Below, one piece after another: positions 1-12,539 of a DNA stretch of 64,000 bases (within the stretch, counting starts at the first letter, position 1; each line of letters begins with the position of its first letter). Position numbers and translations under genes: made by a program. Source of the stretch: Setoptus koraiensis (lineage: Eukaryota > Arthropoda); assembly GCA_048013815.1 (NCBI GenBank), contig CM106586.1:15934001-15998000 (forward strand), written 5' to 3'. The notes beneath the pieces are model-generated. The model did no database searches. It was not told the DNA's origin and saw only the letters and a program-made list of their open reading frames with translations.

Positions 1-84
1 CGCTATCTCGGGCGTGCGATCTCACGTTACCTGTCTGCGGCTGTTGCTGTTGGGCTGTGTCGCAAAGTTGGCCAGTGTTTGCGA

Positions 85-147
85 CAGTTTGCCGTCAGTT
101 TGCCGTCAGTTTGCCGTCAGTTTGCCGTCGGTTTGCCGTCAGTTTGC
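85..147. repeat. 11-bp minisatellite
   Basis: About five to six head-to-tail copies of the unit CAGTTTGCCGT with one or two substitutions. No coding role is seen. Confidence 0.85.
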
Positions 148-210
148 GGGCTCTCACAGCCTGCGAGTCGCAGGTCGTCGGCTGGAGGCTGCACGGCGCG
201 AAGAAGCTTC

Positions 211-247
211 GACGCGATTCGACGCGATTCGACGCGATTCGACGCGA
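211..247. repeat. 10-bp tandem repeat
   Basis: Three perfect copies of GACGCGATTC and a partial fourth. The flanks are also rich in TTCGA motifs. Confidence 0.85.
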
Positions 248-337
248 AGGAAATTCGAAGCGAGGAAGCTTCGAGAGAACGCGCTACAAGTGTCTGCTTA
301 CAGGTGCGCGCATGCAGTGGACGCAGTCGGCTCGTCA

Positions 338-457
338 CTGGCCCTCGTTAGTGGCGCACAGACTGGGCATCGTTAGTGGCACAGACTGGGCATCGTTAGC
401 GGCACAGACTGGGCATCGTTAGCGGCACAGACTGGCCCTCGTTAGTGGGGCAGACTG
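338..457. repeat. 23-bp minisatellite
   Basis: About five copies of a 23-bp unit of the form AGACTGGGCATCGTTAG plus TGGCAC, alternating between GGGCATC and GGCCCTC variants, so neighbouring units have exchanged variants. Confidence 0.75.
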
Positions 458-893
458 GCCGGGCGACTGGCACAGAGCGAGGAGACGAGAGCAACAAGTT
501 GTCGTTTATAGGACACACCTGTTGCGAGGACGCTGCAACGAACCAAATATAAACAACAAGCATACGAAACACAAACAACAAGCGAGCGAAATATAAACAA
601 CAACGAGAAGCCATTGCGCAACAGACAAACAGATAATAAGTTGGCCAGGTGACACTTGTCGTTGTATGTGTGCGCGACAACACGACAGTGACAACAAGTT
701 GTTGTTAGTTAGTTTAAAGTGGTTGGCAAGCCGCATTGACAAGACGCTGGTTGTTGTTGTTGTAACAGAGTTGTTGTTGTTTAATGTATTAAATGTTGTT
801 GTATATCAAGCGACAAGAAGCTGACCAGCTGACGAGTGTGTCGACGGTGGCACTGGGCCGACTGGCATGTTACCTGTGTGTTGGTATAGTTTT

Positions 894-1012
894 AGTCGGT
901 GTAGTCGCAGTCGGCGTAGTCGCAGTCGGTGTAGTCGCAGTCGGTGTAGTCGCAGTCGGTGTAGTCGCAGTCGGTGTAGTCGCAGTCGGTGTAGTGATAG
1001 TCGGTGTAGTTA
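894..1012. repeat. 15-bp minisatellite
   Basis: About eight copies of GTCGGTGTAGTCGCA. The unit is a multiple of three, so all frames read through it (VGVVA in one frame). That explains the long low-complexity open frames here; I do not call a gene. Confidence 0.85.
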
Positions 1013-1410
1013 TAGTTATTATGCAACAAGCGACAAGCAACAAGCTCGAGCTGCGAGCTACAAGCGTTGCGACAAGCAACCACTTGTAGCTTGTTGTGTC
1101 TGTATATTATGTATTATATATTACATAATGTGTGTGTGTTGGCTTGGCCAGATGGCAGCGACAGTTTGTGTGTCGCTGGCTCGTTGTGTCACTATCTGTC
1201 TGTCGTTGTGATAGTAATAATAATAGTAATAATGTTACTGTTGTTGTGTAATATCAACAACAGCTGACAGTGGCGTCATACAATGACTGTATAGTATGAC
1301 TGTCATAGTGACTGACATAGGCTGCCTATGACATAAGCGCATTACATAAGCGGGGCGTCGCTCAAACCATTATACAACAAGCTAACAACAACGATAACGA
1401 CAACGACCAA

Positions 1411-1536
1411 CAAACAAACAAACAAACACACAGACGGACAGACAAACAGACGATTAGACGAACAGACGATTAGACGAGCAAACAAACAAACAGACGAACA
1501 AACAGACAGACGGACGAACAAACAGACAGACGGACA
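1411..1536. repeat. ACAAACAGACGG-type imperfect array
   Basis: Interleaved CAAA, CAGACGAA and CAGACGGA units, purine-rich on the plus strand. It is irregular, so the unit length is not fixed. Confidence 0.7.
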
Positions 1537-1718
1537 GTTGGTCGGATAAGGCGGATAAGTTTATCTGCTGGCGAGGGATAAACGAGCCAGCACGAATGCC
1601 ATTAATAAGCAGCGAGCAGCAGCCAGTAATGATAATAATAATTAATGAGTTAATGTAATAATTAGCCTCTGACTTGTGCGACTTCTTTACGGCTTGTCTT
1701 GGCTTTTTGGCGCTGCTT

Positions 1719-1780
1719 GGCGCTCGCTTATCGGCGCTCGCTTATCGGCGCTCGCTTATCGGCTGTCGCTTATCGGCGCT
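1719..1780. repeat. 14-bp GC-rich minisatellite
   Basis: About four copies of GGCGCTCGCTTATC, the last with a TGTC variant. Confidence 0.8.
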
Positions 1781-1955
1781 GCCCGTCGCCGCCCGGCGCT
1801 GTTGCCCTGGCGAGCGGATAATGCGCCGGCCCGAGCGCCTCGTCGCCAGACCGCGCTCACACTGCGAGCCGCCGAATCGGTGCAAACACGCCGAGCCGCG
1901 GCCGCTCGAAGCGGCCGCCCGTTCGCACAGGTGAGTTCGGCGCGCCCGTGCGCGC

Positions 1956-2038
1956 CGGCGAGTCCGCGCAGGCGAGTTCGCGCAGGCGAGTTCGAGCAGG
2001 CGAGTTCGCGCAGGCGAGTTCGAGCAGGCGAGTTCGAA
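1956..2038. repeat. 14-bp GC-rich minisatellite
   Basis: About six copies of GCAGGCGAGTTCG(C/A), alternating between CGCAGG and AGCAGG forms. Related, looser TTCGAA-rich DNA follows to about 2125. Confidence 0.8.
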
Positions 2039-2605
2039 TGCTCGAAGCGGCTGTTCGCGCCGGTGAGCTCGCACAGGTGAGTTCGAATGTTTGAATGCTC
2101 GAAGGCTCGAACGTTCGAAGGCTCGAAACAAGCTGGCAACAAATGGAATAAAATCGAGCGACGGCCAACAAGTGTCCAGCAGGCAACAAACGCGGTGCGT
2201 GTGTCTATAAATAAACGATAATCGCCATCGTTTATTTATACACACACACACACACAAACTCACCTGTGCGCACACAATGCACACACAATACTCACAACAC
2301 ACACAATGCGCACCATATAGGACGAAAGGCAACAAGTGGCCAAGTTTGTTTACCTGGCCACTTGTGTATCATGATGCAGCCAGCAAAACAGAGCAAAAGC
2401 AGCAACAGCCATTATCAATCATCGTAAAATGCGCAACGACACACACCAAAGCCGCTGACTTGTGAGATAACCTGTGCAACCTGTTAATTAATTTCCTTCC
2501 TTTTCGTCCGCCAACAAACAAACTTGTTGCGCCGACTAACTATCTCGATTATTGCCTGCCCGACGCTCGCTGCCATTATGCGCCACTTTTACCGCCTGTG
2601 TCTCC

Positions 2606-2770
2606 CCCATTTTACCACCTGTTTTAGCTGCATTTTAGCTGTGTTTTGGCTGGCTTTTCGGCTGCATTTTACCTGTATTTTGCCTGTATTTTAGCTGCAT
2701 TTTAGCTGTATTTTGGCTGTGTTTTAGCCGTGTTTTAGCCGTGTTTTAGCCGTGTTTTAGCTGCTTCGTT
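2606..2770. repeat. 11/12-bp TTTTAGCTG array
   Basis: More than ten imperfect copies of (A/G)TTTTAGC(T/C)GT with T-rich plus strand. The array decays at both ends. Confidence 0.75.
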
Positions 2771-4056
2771 TAGCTGCTGTTGGCGGTGAGCGCTTTCCTC
2801 TGTTTCGTTGGCTCCTTTGGCTTCTTTTGGCGCTTTCAATTTGCCCCTCGAAACTACTGTCAGCGGTCGCTTTGTTCGCTTTAGTTTCGGCTTAGTTTTA
2901 TCCCGACAACAAGCGCACAAACGCCGCACAGCTAAACGCCGACAGGTAAAGGTAAACAAATAAACAAAGCTCTATATTCTAATGAGCGTAATTACCGGCC
3001 GGTGTCATTGTTCATTAATTGGCGCGCATTAGTCACTGTTGCTGCAAATGGTCGCTTGTCCGCAACAATCATTGTTATTACATACGGCTATTATATACGG
3101 CGCTTCTGTGCATCAAATCGCAAGTGTCAGTGCGATGCATTTAGTGCAATCCCGCGCTAAATATATCGCACCAGCACTTGCGATAATTATCGCATCTATC
3201 ATAGACATTTATTATAGACACTTATTGTAGAGATTTGGCCATTCGAATGGATAATTATCTCGCGCTAACGTGCGGCCATTGTTGTTTGCGCAATGGCAAA
3301 TGCTCACGTATAATCATTAGCGACGTATCATCGCTAATCACTCATTGGGCAACCTAATCGATTAGGTGGCGCCACTCGGACATTGTTGTTGTTGCTGCTG
3401 CTGTTGTTGTTGTTGTCGTTGTTGTCGTTGTTGATGTTGTTGTCGTTGTTGATGCTGTTAAGACATAATCAACGGCTTAACATCAGCAGATTAGATAGCA
3501 AATCTACTTATATCAACCGATATTAACTGGTATTAACTGCACAGCAAATGGTATCAAGCGAATCGCATGAATTGGCTCGCAAAAACATATAAGCTCACTC
3601 ACGTGAACACACGGACACAAGTGGCTGCTTTTGATGACATAACTTTGATGACTCCAATAGCTTGGTCTCATGACCTCAACAGTTTGTGTAGCTTGTTACA
3701 TAACTATGCCCATATGCTTATATATGGCGATAATAATATAAAATAAAATATAATTTAATTATCATCGCAATCATCGCTTAACTAATCAATTGAGTCACAA
3801 CTAAAAGTTGTTGCTCGACGCTCACAGCTACATGCTCGATAATGAGCTCGTCGTATCTAGTTATAAGCTCGCCATATCTGGTTATGAGTTGCCCAATGAT
3901 TACACACTGACGAGATGTGTCGCGATGCATTATTTAAGTTATTTATATCAGATCGATTTGAGAAGCGATCTGATTTGGTCAAATTTGCTGCTATCTGGCC
4001 GGGCGCCGTCTCATGGCAGCTATCAGATGCCGCTGTCGGCCAAATAGCCAGCCATT

Positions 4057-4192
4057 ACAGGGTATTTAACAGAGGCTATTTGACAGAGGCTATTCAATAG
4101 AGGCTATTTAATAGAGGTTCTTTAACAGAGGGTATTCAACAGAGGGTATTTAACAGAGGTTATTCAAAAGAGGGTATTCAAAAGAGGGTATT
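4057..4192. repeat. 14-bp minisatellite
   Basis: About nine imperfect copies of AGAGGCTATTTAAC. Copies with CTATT lie on the left and GGTATT on the right, consistent with local expansion of two variants. Confidence 0.8.
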
Positions 4193-4668
4193 TGTATCAA
4201 GTCTGACGTGTTGTTCACCTTATTTTATATAATTTTATACACGATATACGATTGATGGCATTTCATCGACGCCACACTTCATCTGAAGTATACAGTGCAC
4301 CTAAAGTATACATTGCATCTGAAGAATTGCAGCGAAGCAGCCACTTGGGCGCAGAACGTTGAGGCATCAGCGTCCAATTTATGCAAATCTCGTTCCGATC
4401 AAATTCGAGAATTTACTACTAATAATAATTTTTACTTATAATCACAATTATGATTAAATTTGACTTAAAATCAATTCATAATTATGAAATGTCGCAGCGA
4501 CCATGGGTTGCGCGCTAATAGTGCACGCAACAGCCGAAAGGGGTCCCGCGAAATGGGTTTCGCGAAACGGGTCGTGCCGGCGAAGTGGGTTGTGCCGTCG
4601 AAATGGGCCCAGAGCAAGTGGCCAAAAGGTAAATGAATGCGGATAAAATGATGAACTCGCGATGAAAC

Positions 4669-4732
4669 GCGAGTTGATCATTTTGAGCGAGTTGATCATT
4701 TTGAGCGAGTTGATCATTTTGAGCGAGTTGAT
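4669..4732. repeat. 18-bp minisatellite
   Basis: Three full near-perfect copies and a partial one of GCGAGTTGATCATTTTGA. Each unit contains the palindrome TGATCA. Confidence 0.9.
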
Positions 4733-5976
4733 GAATTGAACGCAGTGGTCAGTTTGTTGTTGAGGCGGGCAGCCGATTGATTGGGCACGGAGTCAAGTTG
4801 AACTTATCTCGTGTTTGCATCGTGCCCATGGATACAATGTGCCCAAACATGATACACGTCTGATTTCATCGACAGCGCCAACGGCCGAGCCTGGACATAC
4901 ATCGACTTCAAGCTGAGCCGGCCTCGATAATCTCTGGGCTACATCTCGTGGCTGTCGTGTCGTGCGTTGTGTGTGTGTGTGTGTGTGTGTGTTGTTTGCT
5001 GTTTGTTGTTTGTTTTTTGTTGCTGTCGTCGCCAGCTTTGACAACAACGACAACGACAACACGGCCACCGCTGGCTCACAACAAGTGCCACACAATCTCA
5101 ATTGGAATCAGTCGAACTGGCCGCTCACCTGTGCTGTCAGTGCGTGCCACTGCTCACCTTGATAGTGCTCACCTTGCTAGTGCTCACCTTGCTGGTGCTC
5201 AGCTTGATAGACGCGCCGATAGAGACGGCGACAGATACAGCGATAGATACAGCGATCGATAGATACAGCCGGCGCAAAGGAATGCAGCTCTGGCACCAGC
5301 AACGCCAGCACAAGGCACCAAAATGGCCCAACTGAACCGACATTCCTGGCGTGTCAGACGCGACACAACCAATTGACACAACCAATTGACACAACCGGAC
5401 AACCAAACAACCAAACGAGCAACCGAACAACCAAACGAGCAACCAAACAAGCAAACAAGTGAGCAAACAAGCAAACAAACAAACAGCGCCAAGTGCCAAC
5501 AACGACAGCCACACACAAACAACGGCGACAAGTGTGCTCGACAGCAACAAGTGAGTTTGCTCGGGCTCAAAAATGCCCCTCGCTGCCGACCGGTCACTCA
5601 GCGGTCACTGTTGCCGCTTCGAGCGCCCGCTATTCACCGACCATGTAATACTGTAATAAGACTGTTCACTCGCTCGGTCATTTCGCGGCCACTAGTGAGA
5701 CCCGAGCCAAGATTTTTCGTTTGTCCCGAAAATTTATCCGTTTTTTTATTTATTCTGAAAATTTATCCGCTCTTTATCTATCGTGAAAATTTATCCGTTT
5801 TTTCAATTGTCGTGATCGGAATTTGCAACTCGCCCCGGCCAACGCCGCCGCACTGTGTCTCGAAATCGGCAAAGGGGTCGACTCGGCACTTGGCCATCGT
5901 ATCTGGTCGAGAGGGGGCGCGCCATCTGCGCACCGTCGCTGAATTTCAGCAGCCGAGCGTCGATGATACCGGCCAC

Positions 5977-6045
5977 AAAATGATATAAACAAAATGATAT
6001 AGATAAAATGATACAAATAAAATGATACAAATAAAATGATACAAA
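5977..6045. repeat. 14-bp AT-rich minisatellite
   Basis: Five copies of AAAATGATACAAAT, the two leftmost diverged (ATATAAAC, ATATAGAT). Confidence 0.85.
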
Positions 6046-6086
6046 GTTGACACAAAGTTTATACGTGAGGTTGATGAAGTGAGCGC

Positions 6087-6102
6087 CAGGTGAGCTCACC
6101 TG
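6087..6102. promoter_or_regulatory. 16-bp perfect palindrome with paired E-boxes
   Basis: The 16 bases CAGGTGAGCTCACCTG are a perfect palindrome. They contain two CANNTG E-box cores (CAGGTG and CACCTG), a possible dimer site for bHLH or zinc-finger factors. Binding is inference only; a chance palindrome in repeat-rich DNA is possible. Confidence 0.3.
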
Positions 6103-6429
6103 TGCCGTGTGCAGCTGTTGGCAGTGTTGGCACTGCTGACCGGTGGCCAGAGTGCGCGGGGTCGTGCACGAAAATGTGCCGGCCAATGTTGACAGAGATA
6201 ATGTCAAATGGAGCGAGTCAACAGGCGCCTCATTACAAGTCGCTAATGAGCGAAGACTCATTAGATTAGAACTGGAACAGCTGACGCAGCAACTTGTCCG
6301 CTGCTCATCGACTGAAACTTGGCCAGCAACGACAACGACGACGACGACAACAACAACAACAACAACGACGACGACACCACATATACACACAAACAACAAC
6401 ATTGACACGCAAATTGAGACGCCAATCAA

Positions 6430-6493
6430 GTGGCCAGAGTGGCCAGAGTGGCCAGAGTGGCCAGAGTGGCCAGAGTGACCAGAGCGGCCAGAG
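6430..6493. repeat. 9-bp minisatellite
   Basis: About seven copies of GTGGCCAGA. The nine-base unit keeps frames open on both strands (WPE on plus, SGH or LWP on minus), producing spurious open frames. Confidence 0.9.
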
Positions 6494-7539
6494 CTCCGTC
6501 CAATCACTGTGGCAGTGAGTGGACACGGCAGCCCAGTTACACATTGGCCGCAGTGAGTCAGTTATAAACAAACATAAAAGCGAGAATGTCTCATCTGCGA
6601 GACGTTGCCAGCGCCAGCAGCTAGATGTGTGCGGATTGGGCAGCGTTTTTATCCGAGTTTTTATCCACCGAGCACCGAGCAGCGAGCACGACGAGCACTC
6701 ACACGAATATTTAATGTTGCTCGATTTGGCGATAAATCTGTGCCAGGCCGGCGTTATCGTCACCGATGATCTAAACGATTCTTATCTAAACGTCGTCTTA
6801 TTCCTCGTCCTATCATACCAATCAAAATCAAAAGCTTGTATGCAGCATTAGTGGCAGCATAAAACAGACGACACAAACAAACAAACATTGTGTAGACTCA
6901 TTAAAACATATATAAGCTTATAACTTATCTCTGGGCGAATAGTCGCCACATCGGGATGACATATAGTGGAGATGACAATCGTTGCAACGCCACTAATGCC
7001 CTCTCTTCGCACTCTATATCGCTGCCCATCTCCATTTCTGTGGGCATCTCCATGTCGCTGGCCCTGATACCGGCCCGTCGCTGGCCGGATTTGCGCCCAC
7101 CGGACAGCGACGGGCCGGACGGCCGATGCGCATTGACAAGTGCGCCGTCATGGCCAGCGTCGGAGATCTCGGCAGCCATGCGAGCATGTAAACATGGGCC
7201 ATTTGAACGAGATTGTGCGCAATCAAAAGTGAGCGCTAAATCAATGTCCGCCCGTCCACAAATCCGAACAGTTTATTTTGGTCTCGTTTTTGGCAGCCGC
7301 CGTCGGATGCCGCTCGGGTCAAACTTGTGGCCGCGGCAAAATCGTTGCTAGCGTCGCAAGTCGCGACAACAATTTCAGTGATCGATGGGCGACAGGTTGT
7401 CGGCCGGTGACGTTCGGGCCGCTTCTCGACAACTATTTGACACGCAGCGGATCCTCGACTCTCAAAGACTCGAGAGTCTTGGCTCACGAGACGCTCGTCC
7501 GCGCAAACACTCTGAGCATTTCATAGATGCAGCATCAGA

Positions 7540-7658
7540 AAAATGGGCCGAAACGGGCCGAAATGGGATAAAATGCGATGAAATGGGGCGAAATGGGATG
7601 GAATGGGGCGAAATGGGATGAAATGGGGCGAAATGGGATAGAATGTTGCCAAATGGAA
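7540..7658. repeat. 10-bp AAATGGGRYG array
   Basis: About eleven copies of AAATGGG(A/G)(T/C)(G/A), strongly purine-biased on the plus strand. Confidence 0.85.
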
Positions 7659-8522
7659 CAAAAATGGAATCGCCTCGATACTCTTGAGTCGAGGCTCGAG
7701 TCGAGGCTCGAGTCGAGACTCTCGGGTCGAGAGCCGTAAAAGCCCAGAGGGATGGATGGGCAGCCAAAGAAAATGCCCCGGTTGGCTTGTGGCGAAAAGG
7801 TGGCGAGCAGCTCGGACGATAGAGGGCACTTTAGGTTAACGAGTACAGTATCTATAGAGTATAAAGTATAGTAGAAAAGTTGGGACACAAGCGCAAGCTG
7901 ATGATGATTAGATTTATCTTATGATTAATCTAATCATTTGCGCTCGCTCCAATTACTTTCATCCTAATGGCTTCGATTGGATTGGTTTGGTCAAGTGAGC
8001 CGCCATCAATTGGGCCTGTCGCAAGTGCACTTGTGTTCGGCTGGTGGTCCACCGGCACACTGTGGAATATCTGACAAAAACTTTGTTTGTGTCCACTAAC
8101 AGACTAACACACTTGTGACCACCACTGGCCAGTGGTGCCACGGCTCCAAGTCAGCGGATAATGGCCGATCAACAGTTGCACACATAGCCATAGATAAATA
8201 GATAAATAGATAAAAAGATCAATAGATAAAAATAAAATGATTCGCACAACAAGAATAAACAAAATAACAACAAGTGCGCCAAATAATCATCGTTGCCCAT
8301 CAATGTTGTCTCACTGGCACCAGCAAATTGTTACCTGTTGTCATTCGGGCGGCCACCGCCAGTCGCCACCGTCCTTTGGCAAACTCGGCGTCCAAAGGAT
8401 CGCAACTTGTCGGCCCTTTGACACTTTGGCCCCTCCGGCCACCTTGGCCCCTCTGGCCACTTTGGCCCCTTTGGCCGGTTGCGTCGATGGCTGGTCGGCC
8501 CAATCGTCGTCATGGCCACAAA

Positions 8523-8613
8523 TCGACAAAAATCGGCAAAAATTGACGAAAATCGGCAAAAATTGACGAAAATCGGCAAAAATTGACGAAAATCGGCAAA
8601 AATTGACGAAAAT
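8523..8613. repeat. 20-bp minisatellite
   Basis: Four to five nearly identical copies of AAAATCGGCAAAAATTGACG, giving short A-tracts at regular spacing. Confidence 0.9.
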
Positions 8614-8740
8614 CTCGGCTGATTTGTGGCGATCATTTAGTGATTTAGCAAGCAATTTATTTGTTTTCAAAAACAAACAAACTGGTGCTTGTCACCCGGT
8701 TGCGAGCGCCATCTGGGAGCGTCGCGCGCAGTCCGCCGGA

Positions 8741-8870
8741 TAAATGGAAAAATGGACGAGCGGACAGACGGATAAACGAATAAATGGATAAACGAATAAA
8801 TGGATAAACGAATGAATGGATGAACGGACAAACGGACGGACGGACGGACAAATGGATAAATAGATATAAA
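8741..8870. repeat. GGATAAACGAATAAAT-type array
   Basis: Imperfect units of GGATAAACGAATAAAT and CGGACGGA, plus-strand purine-rich. Unit boundaries vary. Confidence 0.75.
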
Positions 8871-9265
8871 TAAACGCTCGAGTGAGCCGGACAAGGGTCG
8901 CAATTGAGCAATCATTCACAATTTGGGCCACAGTTGGCAGCGATTCATGGAATTGCGTTTGCTGAGAACAAACACAAACAGCGAGATTCCATGAATTGAT
9001 TCTTTTGCGTGCGCGAATTCGCAGCGTTTCACTCAGCGATATTTGTGTTATTTTTAATTTTGACGTCGTGCAACTCAAAGTTTGACCAGCGGCCAGCGGC
9101 TGGCTTCCGTTTGTGTGGCTCGAGCCAAACAACAAACAACAGCTCACTCGACTGTCGGCCGATGTCGTGAACCGTTGCGAGCCAACGGACAGCAGCAGCA
9201 ACAACAAGTGCACACTTATTATTGCCGGCGATTCTCGGAACGTCGCTCGAGAACGAGTCGCGAAG

Positions 9266-9350
9266 CCAACGAATGGGCAAACGAACGGCCAAAAGAACGG
9301 CCAAACGAACGGGCAAACGAACGGGCCAACGAACGGGCAAACGAACAGTC
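9266..9350. repeat. 12-bp minisatellite
   Basis: About seven copies of AACGAACGGGCA with small variants. Confidence 0.85.
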
Positions 9351-9900
9351 AAATCATTCGACTCAAATGAAGACGCATGATGAATCGCAAACAACTTGTC
9401 GTCAATTGGCAAGTCGAGCGTACACTCCATTTGCGATGTTTATGCAGATCGGCGAGGCTCCCACGCCTATAAAGTTTAAATTGGTATAAACCCGCAAGAC
9501 AGCGACATCTAATGGCCGTGGTGCGTCGCGATTCGCGAATAGTCGAATAGCAGTGGAATGGAGTTGAGTGCAGTTGTTTGCTGCAAATGATAGTTGTCGT
9601 CATCACGGATGATTAACTTGTCACTTGTTTTGTGAACCAAGCAAAAGTAAATTTGTCGCGCAAACATCATGCAAACAATCATCAATCTTTCACAGATTAA
9701 TGATTGTTTTCGCTCATTAGTGACTAGTTAATAGATGGCTTAAATCTCTTATTTATCTATCAGCTGTAGCCAAGTCTCAATAGTAAACTGGCAGCCACTC
9801 TCAATAGTCAACTGGCAGCCATCGACTGTTATCAAGGAGTCAAGTGTTTCTGTTTTCGTCAACAATCTGGCGATTTAGTCAACATTGACAGCTGTTCTAT

Positions 9901-9966
9901 ATTATACTATTCGTATATTATATTATTCGTATATTATATTATTCGTATATTATATTATTCGTATAT
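9901..9966. repeat. 16-bp AT-rich minisatellite
   Basis: Four copies of ATTCGTATATTATATT. Further AT-rich GTATAT sequence follows to about 10040. Confidence 0.85.
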
Positions 9967-10950
9967 GTATATTATCATATACATGTACTGTATGTATCGT
10001 ATGTTACTTATTATACATGTATATAAGTAAGTATAATAAGTAGGGTGTAGTGGGCCAACATTGCCATGGCACGACAACGCCGGCGATGACATTGTGGCGA
10101 CGCATTCGCGAACCCTTCGCCCCTTCGCATGTGTCGCCCAACTAACTGAGGCTAGTTATTGCTAATTACTGTTTTTATTGCATAAGACTAAATTAACGTA
10201 ACATGATCACTCGTCGAGACGCTCACAAAGTCACTTTGTCAACCACAAAGTGCTGCTCAACTTGAATTGCACCATTCCCAAATGAGCCAGTTGCTCAAAA
10301 CATACACGCCATATGACATAGTAAGTTAGGCAAATATCCATATAGGCCATGACGTAATGAGCAGACTTGCCTAATCTATTAATGTATAATAACATAACAT
10401 GTCAAGTTGTCATTCAAATTGACAAATTACAATCGAGCCAGCAAAATCGAGCTCAACATGCTGCCAGCGAAGAAGGAATAAAAGTAAAATTGCATTGTAA
10501 TTGTCGTTGTTGTTGTTGTTGTTGTTGTTGTTTATTTGTTTGTCTCTTGCTAGTCTCTTGGCAGTGCTCGACAGTCGTTGCACTGTGTGATCTAAATAAT
10601 AATTAATAATTATCTAGCGATCATAACAGCTTAACAGGCTCGCTCGAGCGTTGGCGTCACAAGGCATCGGTGGCTCACTGTTGCGCAATAGTGTTAAGCG
10701 CTGATAGTTAGTGAGTGGTTAAACCAAACAACAAACATTGTTTATGTGCCATCTTATTTACACCTAACTCGGCCTCTTGTGCAACTACAACGACACTTAT
10801 AACTACAACTACACTTACGGCTACAACTACACTGTTGTGACTGTAACTACACTTATAACTATACTTATAACTATAACTATTTGTCGGTAGTAAACAGTCT
10901 CGAAGATTCCCAGCCAAGATATGATTACAATCGTTGCGCAATGCCTTTTC

Positions 10951-11027
10951 TGTTATTGTTGTTGCTGTCGTTGTTGCTGTTGTTGTTGCTGTCGTTGTTG
11001 CTGTTGTTGTTGCTGTTGTTGTTGTTG
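10951..11027. repeat. GTT/GCT trinucleotide run
   Basis: GTTGTTGCTGTC units. Similar runs lie at about 3380-3460, 10503-10532 and 11245-11303. All are outside recognised genes. Confidence 0.85.
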
Positions 11028-12539
11028 GCGCACTAAATTAGGCTAACACATTGGTTGTATCTCGCACAACCTATATGCGCGATACGTAATGGGTGACTAG
11101 AGCAGATAACTCAACATTTGAGAGAGCATTCCAGCAGTATGTATGCATATTGTATGAATGGCATATCATTGAGCGTATCAATTGATTGATTGTAGTTACA
11201 CAATGAAACATAATAGTAATAATAAAATAGATTTTCCCATGCACTGTTGTTGTTGTTGTTGTTGCTCATGTTGTTGTTGTTGTCGTTGTTGCTGTTGCTG
11301 TCGTGTTAATGCTATTATGATTGCTGTCGTGAACTCTGGATCATCCGTTTCATTTTCGTTTTTGTTTTTGTTCTTGTCTTCGCTTGTTTCCACTATCTCG
11401 CCATGATGATTATGTAACCCGTTTTTCTATCGGTGCACTGGCTCATTGATGGATCGATGCCGAGATGGATTGATTGATTGACGGATTGATTGATTGATCG
11501 GTGAGACGGTGGGCTCTTGAACAAGCAAAAATAACCACACAACAAATCTCTCTTTTATCCTCGCTTCTATCAATCACATATCTCTGCTGGCGCAAATAGT
11601 TGCAAAGTCAAATAGTATTATGATGAATGGAGCAGACAAGACAAAAATAAACTCATTTCGACAGTGATCGACTAATGACGACACACACTAAAAGCAATAG
11701 ACGGACAGGATTTAGGCCACTTCTTTTGGGCTCTGTTGGCGATATATTATCTGCCTACTCGTCAGCTAATTATCTATGCGATTACGCATGCTGCTGATAC
11801 CGATGCCAAATGATGATCACGATAAATCGTTTGTTTCATTGCTGCGATTGCGTATGTTTGCTGAAGAATAACAAACACTATTATAAAAGCAAATATTATT
11901 AACATAATCTCATCATCCCAAATAGACAAAATCGTGACTCCATATCTTACATTGTTTGTGATCTATTGCTTGACACGGTTTGACGAATTGCCATTGATTG
12001 CACACTGACCCACCACTTGGCACTACAACGGCAACACCAATATGGCACGACGTTCGGGCCGGCCCGACACAGACGACATATACGAAAGAGAGACGCCATC
12101 TGGCGGCCGCAACTTGCAAAGATATATTATGTAATAACAGGTCATCATACACAGGTAGACACACCACGCCCGCTGACAACTATTCAAGCCTCAACAGGTT
12201 TCGTAGCTAGCTTAACAATTGTAAATGAAAGGAAACTCGCACACGGTGCGAGCACTAATTAATTAAGTGCGATGGCATTTATTTACTTGATTGCAAATTT
12301 ATTTGATTATGCCTTAGGAGAACTAAATATTGACTTGTTGCATAATGGGATGGAACGGTAGTAGTGTTTTATAGTAATAATAATAATAAAATGTGCATGC
12401 GTTGTCGTTGCACATTGTGTCACAATCACACTGATGGACGCGAATAAATTCAATCACAGTTGGCTTATATAATACATAGTTATATAGCTGGTAGTTAGTT
12501 GGTTGTTTGTTTGTTTGCAATTGCGTTGTTGTTTCATAG

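Larger units (their letters stand above)
1..12539. other. Gene-free, minisatellite-rich region
   Basis: I see no supportable gene in this stretch. Open frames here are short, overlap on several frames, and mostly arise because tandem units divisible by three stay open (for example runs translating to VGVVA or WPE repeats). The DNA is a patchwork of short-unit tandem arrays (listed separately), GTT/CAA microsatellites, and unique spacer. Part of the stretch (about 1.7-2.1 kb, 7.0-7.5 kb) looks richer in G+C than the gene islands. A minus-strand frame at 6925-7179 with a Met/Glu-rich stretch is the least bad candidate exon, but nothing else supports it. Confidence 0.6.

Noticed and set aside
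793-1211. Long overlapping frames with VGVVA or SRCSR repeats
   Set aside because: Produced by a 15-bp tandem repeat that is open in all frames on both strands; no start context, domain or polyA evidence.
1400-1540. CRISPR-like or telomere-like array
   Set aside because: No fixed repeat-spacer pattern and no telomeric unit; ordinary imperfect minisatellite in a eukaryote.
5803-6507. 234-residue minus-strand frame rich in SGH and VVV repeats
   Set aside because: Two thirds of it is 9-bp and trinucleotide repeat; the remainder has no recognisable protein content.
6925-7179. 84-residue minus-strand frame with a Met/Glu-rich stretch (SDMEMPTEMEMGSD)
   Set aside because: Composition is mildly protein-like and it has an ATG, but there is no domain, no splice partner and no polyA signal close behind; overlapping frames on plus are equally long.
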